A stretch of DNA of 64,000 nucleotides from Gammaproteobacteria bacterium (GCA_021156105.1 JAJNBD010000003.1:62001-126000), one strand, 5' to 3'; shown: positions 25,260 through 33,401, counted from the stretch's first letter. Translations and numbers: made by a program. The notes: generated by a model from the sequence alone, not told the origin.

Positions 25260-26526
25260 AGCGATTCTCCACAAAATGTTCAATAATTAAGCTTGAATGG
25301 ATCCCTGAAAAACCGCTGCTGGTTTTTAAAATACAGTTAACAGGTAGTTGTCTAGCAATGTTCCCAACGACATCTAGATCGCATAGATCATCTTTTTGAT
25401 CTAAATTAATAGTGGGTGGAATAATAGAGGTGTTAATAGACATAACTGCGGTAATGGTTTCAATGGCATTTGAAGCTGAGAGGCTATGGCCTATTTGAGA
25501 TTTAATAGAAGTTACTGGGATTTTATTAGCTCTTTCTTTAAATATATGATGAAATGCTTTTGTTTCTGCAATGTCATTTTGTGGAGTAGAAGAGCCATGC
25601 GCGTTAATAAAATCAATCTTATCTGGAGAAATATTGGCATCTTGGATAGCAAGTACGCATGAACGTGCAATAGATACCCCGTCTTGAGGAATATCTGTCA
25701 TATGCTTATGGTTATTTATACTTCCAACGCCTGTAATTTCCGCATAAATTTTCGCGCCTCTTTTTTGGGCATGTTTTAACGATTCGAGAACAAGGATTCC
25801 ACAACCTTCTCCTAGCACAAAACCGTCTCTGCCTTTATCAAATGGACGACTTGCTTTAGTTGGCTGTTTATTCCATTTTCTAGAGGTTGCGCCAATCTTA
25901 CTAAAAGCAGAAACTACTAGTGGAGTAATAGGTGCTTCTGTTGCGCCAGTAACAATGACATCATATTTATTATTACGTATTGCGTGTACGGCGTAAGTAA
26001 TCGCATCAATTCCCCCAGCGCACCCTGTAGGAATAAGCATGTGGCTTGGAAAGCCAAAGCGTTTTGCAAGCTCACCAGTAATACTACTAAATAAAAACGG
26101 ATTATATGAATTTTTCCCGTTTATGGTTTTATCTAGTTCAAGCTCTTTCGTCCCACTTTGTGTTTCATGATTAAAAATTCTCTCCATTGCTGTAATTTGT
26201 GCTACAGCAGAAGAAAGATAAATTCCATAACGAGGATTACCTAAAGGAGATGCTAATCTAGCATCCTTTAAAGACTCTTCAATCGCGTACTCGCTAAATA
26301 GCAAACAGCGGTCTAATGTGTTGATCTTATCATTGATACCTAAACTATCTGGTTTAAAATTGTTAGCTATACCAGCAACTTGACTCATTTCATCAGGTAT
26401 GGGAAAAAGGTTTATCTGTTGTACGCCGGAAACTCCTTTAATGCAGTTGTCCCAAAAATTAAATAAGCCTATGCCTGTTGGTGTTACAGCCGACATTCCT
26501 GTAATAACGACTCTTTCTTGACTCAT
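25249..26526 (-). CDS. KS-alpha, beta-ketoacyl synthase of a type II PKS
   Basis: This 425-residue condensing enzyme has an intact triad: Cys169 in PTGCAGG, His310 in INAHGSST and His347 in IGHSLSAS, with Lys342 before the last. N-terminal VVITGMSAVTPTGIG and RPFDKGRDGFVLGEG are typical of FabF/KS-alpha. The neighbouring catalytically dead KS-beta and dedicated ACP identify it as the chain-building half of an aromatic-type system rather than fatty-acid FabF. ATG 26526 overlaps the stop of the gene before it (ATGA); the frame is open 14 codons further upstream. Malonyl loading probably uses host FabD, as no acyltransferase is encoded nearby. Confidence 0.92.
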   Translation of the reverse strand: MSQERVVITGMSAVTPTGIGLFNFWDNCIKGVSGVQQINLFPIPDEMSQVAGIANNFKPDSLGINDKINTLDRCLLFSEYAIEESLKDARLASPLGNPRYGIYLSSAVAQITAMERIFNHETQSGTKELELDKTINGKNSYNPFLFSSITGELAKRFGFPSHMLIPTGCAGGIDAITYAVHAIRNNKYDVIVTGATEAPITPLVVSAFSKIGATSRKWNKQPTKASRPFDKGRDGFVLGEGCGILVLESLKHAQKRGAKIYAEITGVGSINNHKHMTDIPQDGVSIARSCVLAIQDANISPDKIDFINAHGSSTPQNDIAETKAFHHIFKERANKIPVTSIKSQIGHSLSASNAIETITAVMSINTSIIPPTINLDQKDDLCDLDVVGNIARQLPVNCILKTSSGFSGIHSSLIIEHFVENRYAK

Positions 26527-26933
26527 AATTTTTCCTCTAGAATACTTTTTAATTGAAGTAATTCGCATTCAAGAGTACATAGCTGCTTTTTTATAACTTC
26601 CTGTGGCAGACTAGCTGGAAGAAAAAGATGAAATGATATTTTCACCTTACCATTTTCTTGAATAACATCGATTTCTGCTGTTTCTTCGCGATTTTTGCTT
26701 TCAAAGAACGAATGAATAATAAATTTTTTACTTTCATTATTATCTTGTTCTTCAATCCATGTTTTTGATGGACCCATAAGTGTTTCCATTAAGTAACCAT
26801 CACTACCCTTTGAATGGCACTTTAAAAAAAATTTTGTCCATTCAGGCAAAGTTTCAACTTGAGATAAAAACTTCTTGGTTGTAGCTAATGCCTGGTTAAC
26901 ATCGATTGATTTTATATAAGAGTTATATGTCAT
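26523..26933 (-). CDS. SRPBCC-fold protein, possible polyketide cyclase
   Basis: This is a 136-residue protein. The N-terminal strand and helix pattern NQALATTKKFLSQVETLPEWTKFFLKC, the mid part IEEQDNNESKKFIIHSFF and the long C-terminal helix (EVIKKQLCTLECELLQLKSILEEKL) fit the START/Bet v1-like (SRPBCC) fold, which includes aromatase/cyclases of type II PKS. It is more divergent than the three paralogues at 28.9-30.3 kb, and the assignment is moderate. It sits directly before KS-alpha with an ATGA overlap and two bases after the PF04199 cyclase. Confidence 0.55.
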   Translation of the reverse strand: MTYNSYIKSIDVNQALATTKKFLSQVETLPEWTKFFLKCHSKGSDGYLMETLMGPSKTWIEEQDNNESKKFIIHSFFESKNREETAEIDVIQENGKVKISFHLFLPASLPQEVIKKQLCTLECELLQLKSILEEKL

Positions 26934-26935
26934 AA

Positions 26936-27694
26936 TTAGTCCTCGATAATTGCAACCACACGGCTCCAGCTAGCGCCGCACTTTTGAATTTTTATTGGAA
27001 AACAGCAAACCTTAAATCCAAATGATTTTGGGATAAGCGATAAGTTTGCTAGCCTTTCAATTTGGCAATATTCTTTTTCTCTTCCATAAAAATGCGCGGG
27101 CCAAAGTGATGAAATATTTTGAGTATCTTTATAATTTTTTAACATTTCATGGAATGGAGGATCGAAACCAAAGCTATCAATGCCGATAATTTTTACTCCT
27201 TGCTCAACTAACCAAGCAGTTGCTTCCTTGGTTACTCCTCTGAAATGTGTAAAATATTCAGCCTTTCCCCACCATTTATCTGCCCCGGTGTTTAAGAGCA
27301 CAATATCAAGAGGTTGAATTTGGTACCCTATTTCTTCTAACTTTTTTTGTAATTCTGTTTGAGTAATAGCTCCCCTGTTAGTATCATCATGGCAGTTAAG
27401 GACAACCCCATTTTGGAAAAACCAATTTAAAGGTAGCTCACTAATGTTCTTTGCTTCTTTACCCTCGCATAATGGCCCATAATGTAAAGGAGCATCAATA
27501 TGTGTACCAGTGTGCGTGGTTAATTTAATATGCTCAAGGCTAAGCCCCATTCCATCAGGAAATTGCTCATGATTAATATTTATTGGTTTGCCCAATATGT
27601 CTGCTCCTTCTTCATGAGAAATATACTCAATTTCAACTGGTACAGGCTCGCTATTATTAGGGGCGATTTCCAAACTAAGATCGATAAGTCTCAT
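26936..27694 (-). CDS. Cyclase family protein (PF04199, kynurenine formamidase-like fold)
   Basis: This 252-residue protein has the metal-binding signature HTGTHIDAP at residues 61-69 and a later GIDSFGFDPPFHEML. PF04199 enzymes are metal-dependent amidohydrolase-like proteins; members occur in aromatic polyketide clusters (for example OxyN of oxytetracycline), where they act in ring closure. Within this operon it overlaps the flavoenzyme gene by four bases and is followed by an SRPBCC gene and KS-alpha. A polyketide cyclase role is inferred; an amide or lactone hydrolase is the alternative. Confidence 0.8.
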   Translation of the reverse strand: MRLIDLSLEIAPNNSEPVPVEIEYISHEEGADILGKPININHEQFPDGMGLSLEHIKLTTHTGTHIDAPLHYGPLCEGKEAKNISELPLNWFFQNGVVLNCHDDTNRGAITQTELQKKLEEIGYQIQPLDIVLLNTGADKWWGKAEYFTHFRGVTKEATAWLVEQGVKIIGIDSFGFDPPFHEMLKNYKDTQNISSLWPAHFYGREKEYCQIERLANLSLIPKSFGFKVCCFPIKIQKCGASWSRVVAIIED

Positions 27695-28917
27695 GATATT
27701 TGCTCCGAAAATGTTTTTCTTGCTGCGTTCATTAAATTAATCGAAGAAACGCAACTTTCATTAGAAGATTTAAATGCGCTTAATAAAAAATATGGGATTC
27801 CGTAAGGAATATGTGGATCAGCTAATCCTTGAACACTCAATTTTAAAGAGTAGCTATCTATCCATGACAGTAGTTTTTTTGTTTGATTTTCTAAAATAAT
27901 ATTTACATCATTTTCATAAGTTTCAGTATATGCAGGATGCGCGCTAATGTTAGAAAATATCGCAACAATAGCTTCCACTGTTTTTTCAACGATTTTAAGA
28001 TTGGCGCTTATTCCGTTGCATAAAAATGGATCACGGAATGCGGCAGCTTCGCCTACTAAAGCATATTTGTTTGTTAAAAGATTTTTACATAAATACGAAT
28101 GGTTGTTGGCTGTTATAACTGGCAGCACCTGGTGTGAATCAAGCACGGATCTATTTATCCACGGGGTTTCTTTTATTAGACTAAAAAAAATTTCTTCGCT
28201 AGAAGTAAAATTTCCTTGTGCTTGCTCTGATAAAACAAGACCAACTGAAAATCTATTTCCTGGCAACGGTGCTATAAATATATAACCATTCTTTATTTCT
28301 GTAATATAAATGGCATGGCTTTCAAGGCCACTTCTTATGGCTTCGCTCTCAAAGTGAGAAAATATAGTAACTCTATCATCCAGTTTTTTTATCTGAGATT
28401 TTAAATTTAACTTATTAGCAAGAAGCGATGACTTTCCGCTTGCATCGACAATAAATTTCGCAGAGATTTTACAATTATTTGATGCATGGTTATAGAAAAT
28501 TTCTGTAGCATTTTCAGTAAAATCAATATTTTTTATTTCACAACAAGGGCGATAAACCACTCCATTTTTAATAGCACAATCTAATAGGGTTTTATCAAAT
28601 TTTTCTCTATCAACTCGAACAAGATAAGTACCATCTGTATATGATTTATCGAAGGTATGGCTTATTCTTACTTTTTGCCTGGCATCTTTATCAAGATAAT
28701 AACAAACCATTTCGTAATGGTATGTGTTAGCTATTTGATTAGTAATCCCAAGTGAATCTAGCAATGTCAAATCTTGAACTAGCAAGGTTTCTGAAAGGTG
28801 AAAATTTAGTCCTGTACCTTTGTCCAATAAAATCACTTTGAAACCCTGTTTTGCTAACAAAGCAGCGGTTGCTGATCCGGTTAAGCCAGCACCAATAATA
28901 GCAATATCGTAATTCAT
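27691..28917 (-). CDS. FAD-dependent monooxygenase (geranylgeranyl-reductase/halogenase-like group)
   Basis: This is a 408-residue protein. The Rossmann motif GAGLTG sits at residues 9-14 with an acidic ribose contact near residue 32 (VILLDKG). The second motif KFIVDASGKSS lies mid-protein, and the FAD ribityl motif ALVGEAAAFRDPFLCNG sits near residue 290. No tryptophan-halogenase WxWxIP is seen, so hydroxylation or dehydrogenation is likelier than halogenation. It is placed between the SRPBCC trio and the cyclase and overlaps both by ATGA. It is predicted to oxidise the cyclised polyketide. Confidence 0.85.
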   Translation of the reverse strand: MNYDIAIIGAGLTGSATAALLAKQGFKVILLDKGTGLNFHLSETLLVQDLTLLDSLGITNQIANTYHYEMVCYYLDKDARQKVRISHTFDKSYTDGTYLVRVDREKFDKTLLDCAIKNGVVYRPCCEIKNIDFTENATEIFYNHASNNCKISAKFIVDASGKSSLLANKLNLKSQIKKLDDRVTIFSHFESEAIRSGLESHAIYITEIKNGYIFIAPLPGNRFSVGLVLSEQAQGNFTSSEEIFFSLIKETPWINRSVLDSHQVLPVITANNHSYLCKNLLTNKYALVGEAAAFRDPFLCNGISANLKIVEKTVEAIVAIFSNISAHPAYTETYENDVNIILENQTKKLLSWIDSYSLKLSVQGLADPHIPYGIPYFLLSAFKSSNESCVSSINLMNAARKTFSEQIS

Positions 28918-29387
28918 AATATGTTACCAAGCTGTTTATCAAAATGTTCTGCAAATTTATTTAGAATGTTATTTAAACGATTATGAAATTTTTCCTTAAA
29001 ATGATTGGTGCGAATTTCAAAAGTTTCATTTGTTTCTCCTTTTCCTTTAAACATTGAATAGTGGCGCTCAGCTTCAACCAAGCATTGTCCTCGTTCTATC
29101 TCTACAAATCTCCATGAACCATGATGATGCGTCATCATTGGAGGAGGGATAGGGGTAAAAAAATTAATGCAATTCTCTTTCTGCCTAAGTCTAATAGTGC
29201 GGACAATTTCAAGTTTATTATCCCTAACAACATTCATCATGAATTCTTGACAGTAAGTATCCTCATAAAGCATATTTACCTTTTCAATTGGATTCCAAAT
29301 ATTTGTCCAGCTACGGATATCCCAAAACAATTCAGAGACAGATTGAGCATCGGTATAAATTAACCGCTTTGTTTTAATATGTATCAT
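28914..29387 (-). CDS. SRPBCC aromatase/cyclase-like protein, third paralogue
   Basis: This is a 157-residue START-like protein. It shares a pattern with the next two upstream genes: a CQEFMMNV strand, a Val-Arg-x-Ile-Arg strand, NFFTPIPPP, then HGSWRFVE. Such single-domain proteins in type II PKS operons act as aromatase/cyclases that steer folding of the poly-beta-ketone. ATG overlaps the preceding stop (ATGA), as does its own stop with the flavoenzyme start. It is the most basic of the three, with a long C-terminal helix. Confidence 0.75.
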   Translation of the reverse strand: MIHIKTKRLIYTDAQSVSELFWDIRSWTNIWNPIEKVNMLYEDTYCQEFMMNVVRDNKLEIVRTIRLRQKENCINFFTPIPPPMMTHHHGSWRFVEIERGQCLVEAERHYSMFKGKGETNETFEIRTNHFKEKFHNRLNNILNKFAEHFDKQLGNIL

Positions 29388-29818
29388 TTGTTTTCTATAG
29401 CTGCTTTAAATAAATTAAGATTAGTTTTCAAGTAATTCTTTAATTTTTCTGCAAACTCATTTTCAGCTGCAGGGTTGTTCGTTATAAGTTCAAAATCTCT
29501 CGTAGCTATTACGTCAACTATATCTTGATTGTCAGGTATAAAATGCCACTTTCCCCTCATGTATTTGACACCTGGTGGAGGGACTGGGTGAAATACCTCT
29601 AAAGTATGAAACGGGTGGCAATATCGAACACCACGTATAGTCTCTAACCCAGCCGGTCTTTCTACAGTCATTAAAAATTCTTGATGAATATGGTCATCAT
29701 ATAAGATCTCTGCGTTCTTAATATCCGGTAATATTTTTGTCCACAAAGTAAGGTCACAAAAAGCGCCATAGATATCTTTGAGGTCCCCTTGAATTGATAT
29801 GGTTTCAGAAATGATCAT
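29384..29818 (-). CDS. SRPBCC aromatase/cyclase-like protein, second paralogue
   Basis: This is a 144-residue protein. The trio pattern is present as HQEFLMTVERPAGLETIRG, then EVFHPVPPPGVKYMRGKWHFI. ATG 29818 (MIISETISIQG) overlaps the stop of the preceding gene; a start at 29848 would add ten residues. It is clearly a tandem duplicate of its neighbours yet well diverged, which suggests separate steps in cyclisation or aromatisation rather than dosage. Confidence 0.75.
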   Translation of the reverse strand: MIISETISIQGDLKDIYGAFCDLTLWTKILPDIKNAEILYDDHIHQEFLMTVERPAGLETIRGVRYCHPFHTLEVFHPVPPPGVKYMRGKWHFIPDNQDIVDVIATRDFELITNNPAAENEFAEKLKNYLKTNLNLFKAAIENK

Positions 29819-30312
29819 AATATTCCCTCTTCTAAAATGACTTTCCATGTTGATAAAGCAAGCTTCGCATGATTTTTTAAAATCTTCTCTACTTGTTCCG
29901 CAGTACTTTCTTTTTCATTTGAAGGAAACTCATCTTCGGCAATTTCATTTTTTAAATTCCATTTGTGATAAGTTGTGACATGGCACGCACCATCTTTTTC
30001 CACAAATCTCCAGCCTCCACAATGATGTTTTAAATATTCTGGTGGTTCTGGTTGAAAAAACTGGATTTCTTTTGAATTTTGGTCGCACTTTCTGATAGAG
30101 CGAACAGATAAAATATCGCCATTTGTAGATGTAACATGCATTCTGAATTCTTGATAATGTCCATCATCATAGATAAGGTCAATTTTTTTAACATGCGGCA
30201 AATATTCTGGCCATGCTTTTAAATTATGTAACGCAGAATAGACATCTAGCCATGGCCGCTTAATGGCAATTTCTTCTTCAAACCCATATTTAAAACCTTT
30301 AATATCACTCAT
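29815..30312 (-). CDS. SRPBCC aromatase/cyclase-like protein, first paralogue
   Basis: This is a 165-residue protein with the trio pattern YQEFRMHV, SVRSIRKC, QFFQPEPPEYLKHHCGGWRFVE. The N-terminus GFKYGFEEEIAIKRPWLDVYSALHNLKAWPEYLPHV is the typical SRPBCC first strand and helices. It starts five bases after the ACP gene, so ACP and first cyclase are probably made together. An extra acidic stretch (AEDEFPSNEKEST) before the last helix distinguishes it. Confidence 0.78.
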   Translation of the reverse strand: MSDIKGFKYGFEEEIAIKRPWLDVYSALHNLKAWPEYLPHVKKIDLIYDDGHYQEFRMHVTSTNGDILSVRSIRKCDQNSKEIQFFQPEPPEYLKHHCGGWRFVEKDGACHVTTYHKWNLKNEIAEDEFPSNEKESTAEQVEKILKNHAKLALSTWKVILEEGIL

Positions 30313-30317
30313 AATTT

Positions 30318-30548
30318 TTAGCTCCTCAAAATTTTTTCAATGTTTTTAATCAAATCATTTATAGTGAGATCCTTTGTAATAAAATTACAGGGAAATCTCG
30401 TGTTGAATATCTTTTCTAATACACAATGCAGTTCAATGGCTTCTTGAGAGTCTACGCCATGATCATCTAGCGAACGATAGTGTTGTAGTGTGCTAGGATC
30501 AACTTTAATTTGTTTAAATCCATCAAAAACTTGATTGGTTACTGTCAT
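30318..30548 (-). CDS. Acyl carrier protein of the type II PKS
   Basis: This 76-residue four-helix carrier has the phosphopantetheine Ser34 in DDHGVDSQEAIEL. The usual DSL is replaced by DSQ, a divergence also met in dedicated PKS carriers. No phosphopantetheinyl transferase is encoded nearby, so a host enzyme must activate it. It sits between the radical SAM gene (27 bases) and the SRPBCC trio (5 bases). Confidence 0.85.
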   Translation of the reverse strand: MTVTNQVFDGFKQIKVDPSTLQHYRSLDDHGVDSQEAIELHCVLEKIFNTRFPCNFITKDLTINDLIKNIEKILRS

Positions 30549-30575
30549 AAAAATCTCCTATCAAATTAATTAAAA

Positions 30576-31976
30576 TTAGTTTCCCAGCCAGTATTCCTTG
30601 CCTTTTGTGGCAAGTTGAACCATTGGGATATTCATAGCCCAATTCTCTTGTTTTAGGGCGTCAAATTCATTCCATATTTCTTCGTTAAAGAATTCTAAAA
30701 AGATATTCATATGCCACTCTCGCCCAAGATTTGTCATTTTAATTTGGTCTGCATGAATGGTGATTAAGCCTTTCTTTTCTAGGCGATAGGCAATGTCACC
30801 AAAATCATCCATAAAGTTGCTACCAAATTGTTTGTAATAAATAGAAAAATCAATGTTGAAGTATTGGAATGCGAATATAACGTATCGTTCCTTTCTAATT
30901 CTGTCGCACATTTTTTTAGAGATTGAATTAATCATATGTTCACCACGATTAACAGTTTCTATATAACCATCTACATCTTTTTTGGTTCCAGTTCTATAGC
31001 CATTAATAAAGCTATAAGCTCCGGCACCAATACCTAGCGCATCTTTAGCCTCTTTAAAGGTCCAATGGTTGTATGGAGCCTCAAAGCCGGGCTCAGCAAA
31101 GTGGTCAAACATATACATATTGAACCCCATGTCTTCGGCAATTTTTACCGCATCTGCATGCATTTCTTTGACCGTAGTAGATTCACGATCATGCATGTTA
31201 GGTACTTTACCTTTTCTTAGGTGCATTTCTTGAACAGTGCCTTCATGAATTCTATAGAGATAAATAGTAAAATGTTTGATGTTCAATGATTTTAATTTTT
31301 GCAGATCTTGTTCCCAGATTTCTAAAGTATGTCCCGGTAGGTTGTACATAAGATCTAATTGCACATTATGAAAATTCCTTTTCCCCAGCTCGTTAATGAC
31401 GTAAATGCTGGATTCTGCAGCATGTGGTGAGCCAACAATTTTAAGTACATCAGGATTAAATGATTGAACACCAAGGCTGACCCTATTGATGGGAGAGTTA
31501 GCGACATAGTCTAATTTTTCTTCATCATAGTCTCTTGCATTTCCTTCAAGAGTAAGAGAGTAATCTTCTGCAACAGGAAAACACTGCATAATTTTATTAA
31601 TTAACTTTTCTAGATTTTTTGTTTTTAGAATTGTTCCTGTCCCACCTCCAATATAAATGGCTCTTAGCTTGCCATTTTTCCAACGTGGGTAACTACTCCA
31701 CTTTTCAATATCTTTTAATAGCGCCTCTAAATAGCGTCCTTCATAATTTTGTTTGTCTTCTTTTGTAAGACCATTAATAAAGTATGGACATGATTTGCAC
31801 TGTACTCTGCAGAAAGGAATAGAAATATATAAAACATAATCACCAGCAGGTTCATTAAGATTAAGCTTTTGTAAAGCATACGTTTGTCCCTCTTGGTTAT
31901 CCCACATTGATGGGGGGTATAAAAGAAATGGTAGATAGCATTTGTTTGGATATGGTTGGTTTGTAATGGTTAGCAT
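30576..31976 (-). CDS. Radical SAM enzyme of the HemN/HemW-like class
   Basis: This 466-residue protein binds a 4Fe-4S cluster through CRVQCKSC (CX3CX2C) in YISIPFCRVQCKSCPYF. A GGG motif (IYIGGGTGT), the LEGNARDY strand and RVSLGVQSFNPDVLK follow, all typical of the HemN superfamily. The C-terminal HemN-like domain includes FKEAKDALGIGAGAYSFINGY. Family members act as coproporphyrinogen oxidase, heme chaperone, class C methyltransferase or cyclopropanase. Placement in a PKS operon favours product tailoring. ATG 31976 has GAGGAAAA upstream; the frame runs 24 codons further back into the EVE gene. Confidence 0.82.
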   Translation of the reverse strand: MLTITNQPYPNKCYLPFLLYPPSMWDNQEGQTYALQKLNLNEPAGDYVLYISIPFCRVQCKSCPYFINGLTKEDKQNYEGRYLEALLKDIEKWSSYPRWKNGKLRAIYIGGGTGTILKTKNLEKLINKIMQCFPVAEDYSLTLEGNARDYDEEKLDYVANSPINRVSLGVQSFNPDVLKIVGSPHAAESSIYVINELGKRNFHNVQLDLMYNLPGHTLEIWEQDLQKLKSLNIKHFTIYLYRIHEGTVQEMHLRKGKVPNMHDRESTTVKEMHADAVKIAEDMGFNMYMFDHFAEPGFEAPYNHWTFKEAKDALGIGAGAYSFINGYRTGTKKDVDGYIETVNRGEHMINSISKKMCDRIRKERYVIFAFQYFNIDFSIYYKQFGSNFMDDFGDIAYRLEKKGLITIHADQIKMTNLGREWHMNIFLEFFNEEIWNEFDALKQENWAMNIPMVQLATKGKEYWLGN

Positions 31977-32002
31977 ATTTTTCCTCAAAAAATAAATAAT
32001 GA

Positions 32003-32473
32003 TTAAAGTCCTGGCTGTACTTTCACGCGCTTTGCTTCTTGCTTGCACTCCCCGTCAATTTTGACGCCCATCTGCTCCGCAATATGCAACAAATCTTCTT
32101 TCGGAATTTCTAAATGCCCAAAACGAAACTTATACCCCCAATTTCTTTTGTCTGTTAAGAAAGATAAGTCTTTAATTAAGGGAAAAATAGAAACTTCTTG
32201 GCATTGTTGAAAATCAACGTCCATTCGATAAGGTTTAAAATCATTTCCCATGTCAGCTTGGTATGCCTTACCATCTTTGATTTTCCCAATACCTACAAAT
32301 TTTTGACATACGGTTTTCTCACCAAACTTTTCTTTCGGTGAATAAAAGATTAGCCAATCTCCAGCGCTCATGCGCCTTAAGGGTCCTGCTTTGCCATGAC
32401 AGACCTGCACAAATCCTTCTTTTATGCCACGTAGTGCATGTTCTCTTGATACTACCGCTATCCAGTATTTCAT
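32003..32473 (-). CDS. EVE domain protein
   Basis: This is a 156-residue protein. KYWIAVVSREHALRGIKEGFVQVCHGKAGPLRRMSAGDWLIFYSP is the start of an EVE (PUA-like) domain, and the C-terminal part SFLTDKRNWGYKFRFGHLEI also fits. EVE domains are thought to read modified bases and are often encoded with restriction or other defence genes. Here the gene lies between csrA and the radical SAM gene, 31 bases after the former. Its relevance to polyketide synthesis is unclear; it may be an element-regulation or RNA-binding gene left at the operon head. Confidence 0.85.
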   Translation of the reverse strand: MKYWIAVVSREHALRGIKEGFVQVCHGKAGPLRRMSAGDWLIFYSPKEKFGEKTVCQKFVGIGKIKDGKAYQADMGNDFKPYRMDVDFQQCQEVSIFPLIKDLSFLTDKRNWGYKFRFGHLEIPKEDLLHIAEQMGVKIDGECKQEAKRVKVQPGL

Positions 32474-32504
32474 TTCATGTCTCCCATTAATATAAAAATA
32501 AATT

Positions 32505-32702
32505 TTAGCTTTCGTTTTTTACTTGATTCTTAACTTTTTTTATTTGTTCTGCATGTAAATACTTTTCCTGCCGTTGAAGTACTACCTCCTTGGGGGCGTT
32601 AACTCCGATTCTTACCTGGTTATTTTTGCTACCAAGTATAGATACACCAATATTTCCTTTAATTGCTATACCGTCTCCGATTCGACATGTTAAAATTAAC
32701 AT
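32505..32702 (-). CDS. csrA: CsrA-family RNA-binding regulator (ICE paralogue)
   Basis: This is a 65-residue protein: LILTCRIGDGIAI, VSILGSKNNQVRIGVNAPKEVVLQRQEKY. The conserved Arg in QVRIGV and the APKE motif that contact GGA RNA are kept, while the canonical Arg after LILT is Cys. ATG 32702 has GGGAGG at the right distance; an upstream in-frame GTG at 32714 would remove the ribosome-binding site. Legionella ICEs carry such csrA paralogues (lvrC) next to a repressor, and they control excision and transfer. Here the gene is followed in operon by polyketide genes. Confidence 0.9.
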   Translation of the reverse strand: MLILTCRIGDGIAIKGNIGVSILGSKNNQVRIGVNAPKEVVLQRQEKYLHAEQIKKVKNQVKNES

Positions 32703-32717
32703 TTGGCCTCCCACAAA

Positions 32718-33263
32718 TTAGAACAGTGAATAATTATTAAAATGTGGGAGAATATCTATTAAGTCTTTAGTAAAAAATGGATGCGATAAACGTGCGTCAA
32801 ATCCCATTGAGACATATTGTGTTTTAAGCCCATTACCCAAATAAATTAAGAATGGTTTATGTTTGGAGCTTTGAAAATATAGCGATAGAAAATTTAAACC
32901 AATGCTTTTGAAATGTTCAGAGATAATTACAACGCCATAAGATTGTTTTTCTGTGAACAGCTTAAAAAAATCTTCTTTTGTATAGACTCTATCGACATTT
33001 ATTCCTCTGGTACAAAACATTAGCATGAGGGTATTTTGTTCCAATGTATCAGGAGACAAAATTAGAGCTTTTGGTAAATATTTCTTATTTCCGATGCATT
33101 CATAATGGGCACATGCATCGATGGAAGGTTTTTGTAAATTTTTTTCTAGCTTAGAAATTTCAGATTCTTTCGGATTTTTCTTGCCAAAATAAACATCTAA
33201 TAGCTCTACCGCATAATAATTGGCAAAATCGATGGTACTTTTAGAATGGATTAACGTTCTCAT
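32718..33263 (-). CDS. Degenerate receiver-like protein at the head of the operon
   Basis: This is a 181-residue protein. The second half reads like a receiver fold without its phosphorylation site: ALILSPDTLEQNTLMLMF for strand and helix 1, YGVVIISEHF where the Asp would be (Ser-Glu instead), KPFLIYLGN, then GFDARLSHPFFTKDLIDIL. The first half is unrecognised. GGAG lies a few bases upstream of the start. In Legionella ICE regulatory modules genes named lvrA and lvrB lie between repressor and csrA; this gene holds that place but I cannot confirm homology. Confidence 0.6.
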   Translation of the reverse strand: MRTLIHSKSTIDFANYYAVELLDVYFGKKNPKESEISKLEKNLQKPSIDACAHYECIGNKKYLPKALILSPDTLEQNTLMLMFCTRGINVDRVYTKEDFFKLFTEKQSYGVVIISEHFKSIGLNFLSLYFQSSKHKPFLIYLGNGLKTQYVSMGFDARLSHPFFTKDLIDILPHFNNYSLF

Positions 33264-33401
33264 AACCTGTCTCCGTTATTAACTCAAGGGAAAGAGATTA
33301 AGTTTCAGAATTATTTACTAATAATTCTTTTTACTTACTCGCTTCCTCATCATTTAGAGATAACAGATTTAGATTTGTGTTCTCAAGAACGCTTTTTATG
33401 A

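Noticed and set aside
25249..26526. FabF fatty-acid synthase gene
   Set aside because: The paired catalytically dead KS-beta, the dedicated ACP and the cyclases make a polyketide role more likely than fatty-acid synthesis.
27691..28917. Flavin-dependent halogenase
   Set aside because: FAD motifs are present but the WxWxIP signature of tryptophan-type halogenases was not seen; a monooxygenase or reductase is the safer call.
33308..33335. Intrinsic terminator at the AT-only palindrome followed by CTTTTT
   Set aside because: The stem contains almost no GC pairs and no plus-strand gene ends before it; an operator is more plausible.
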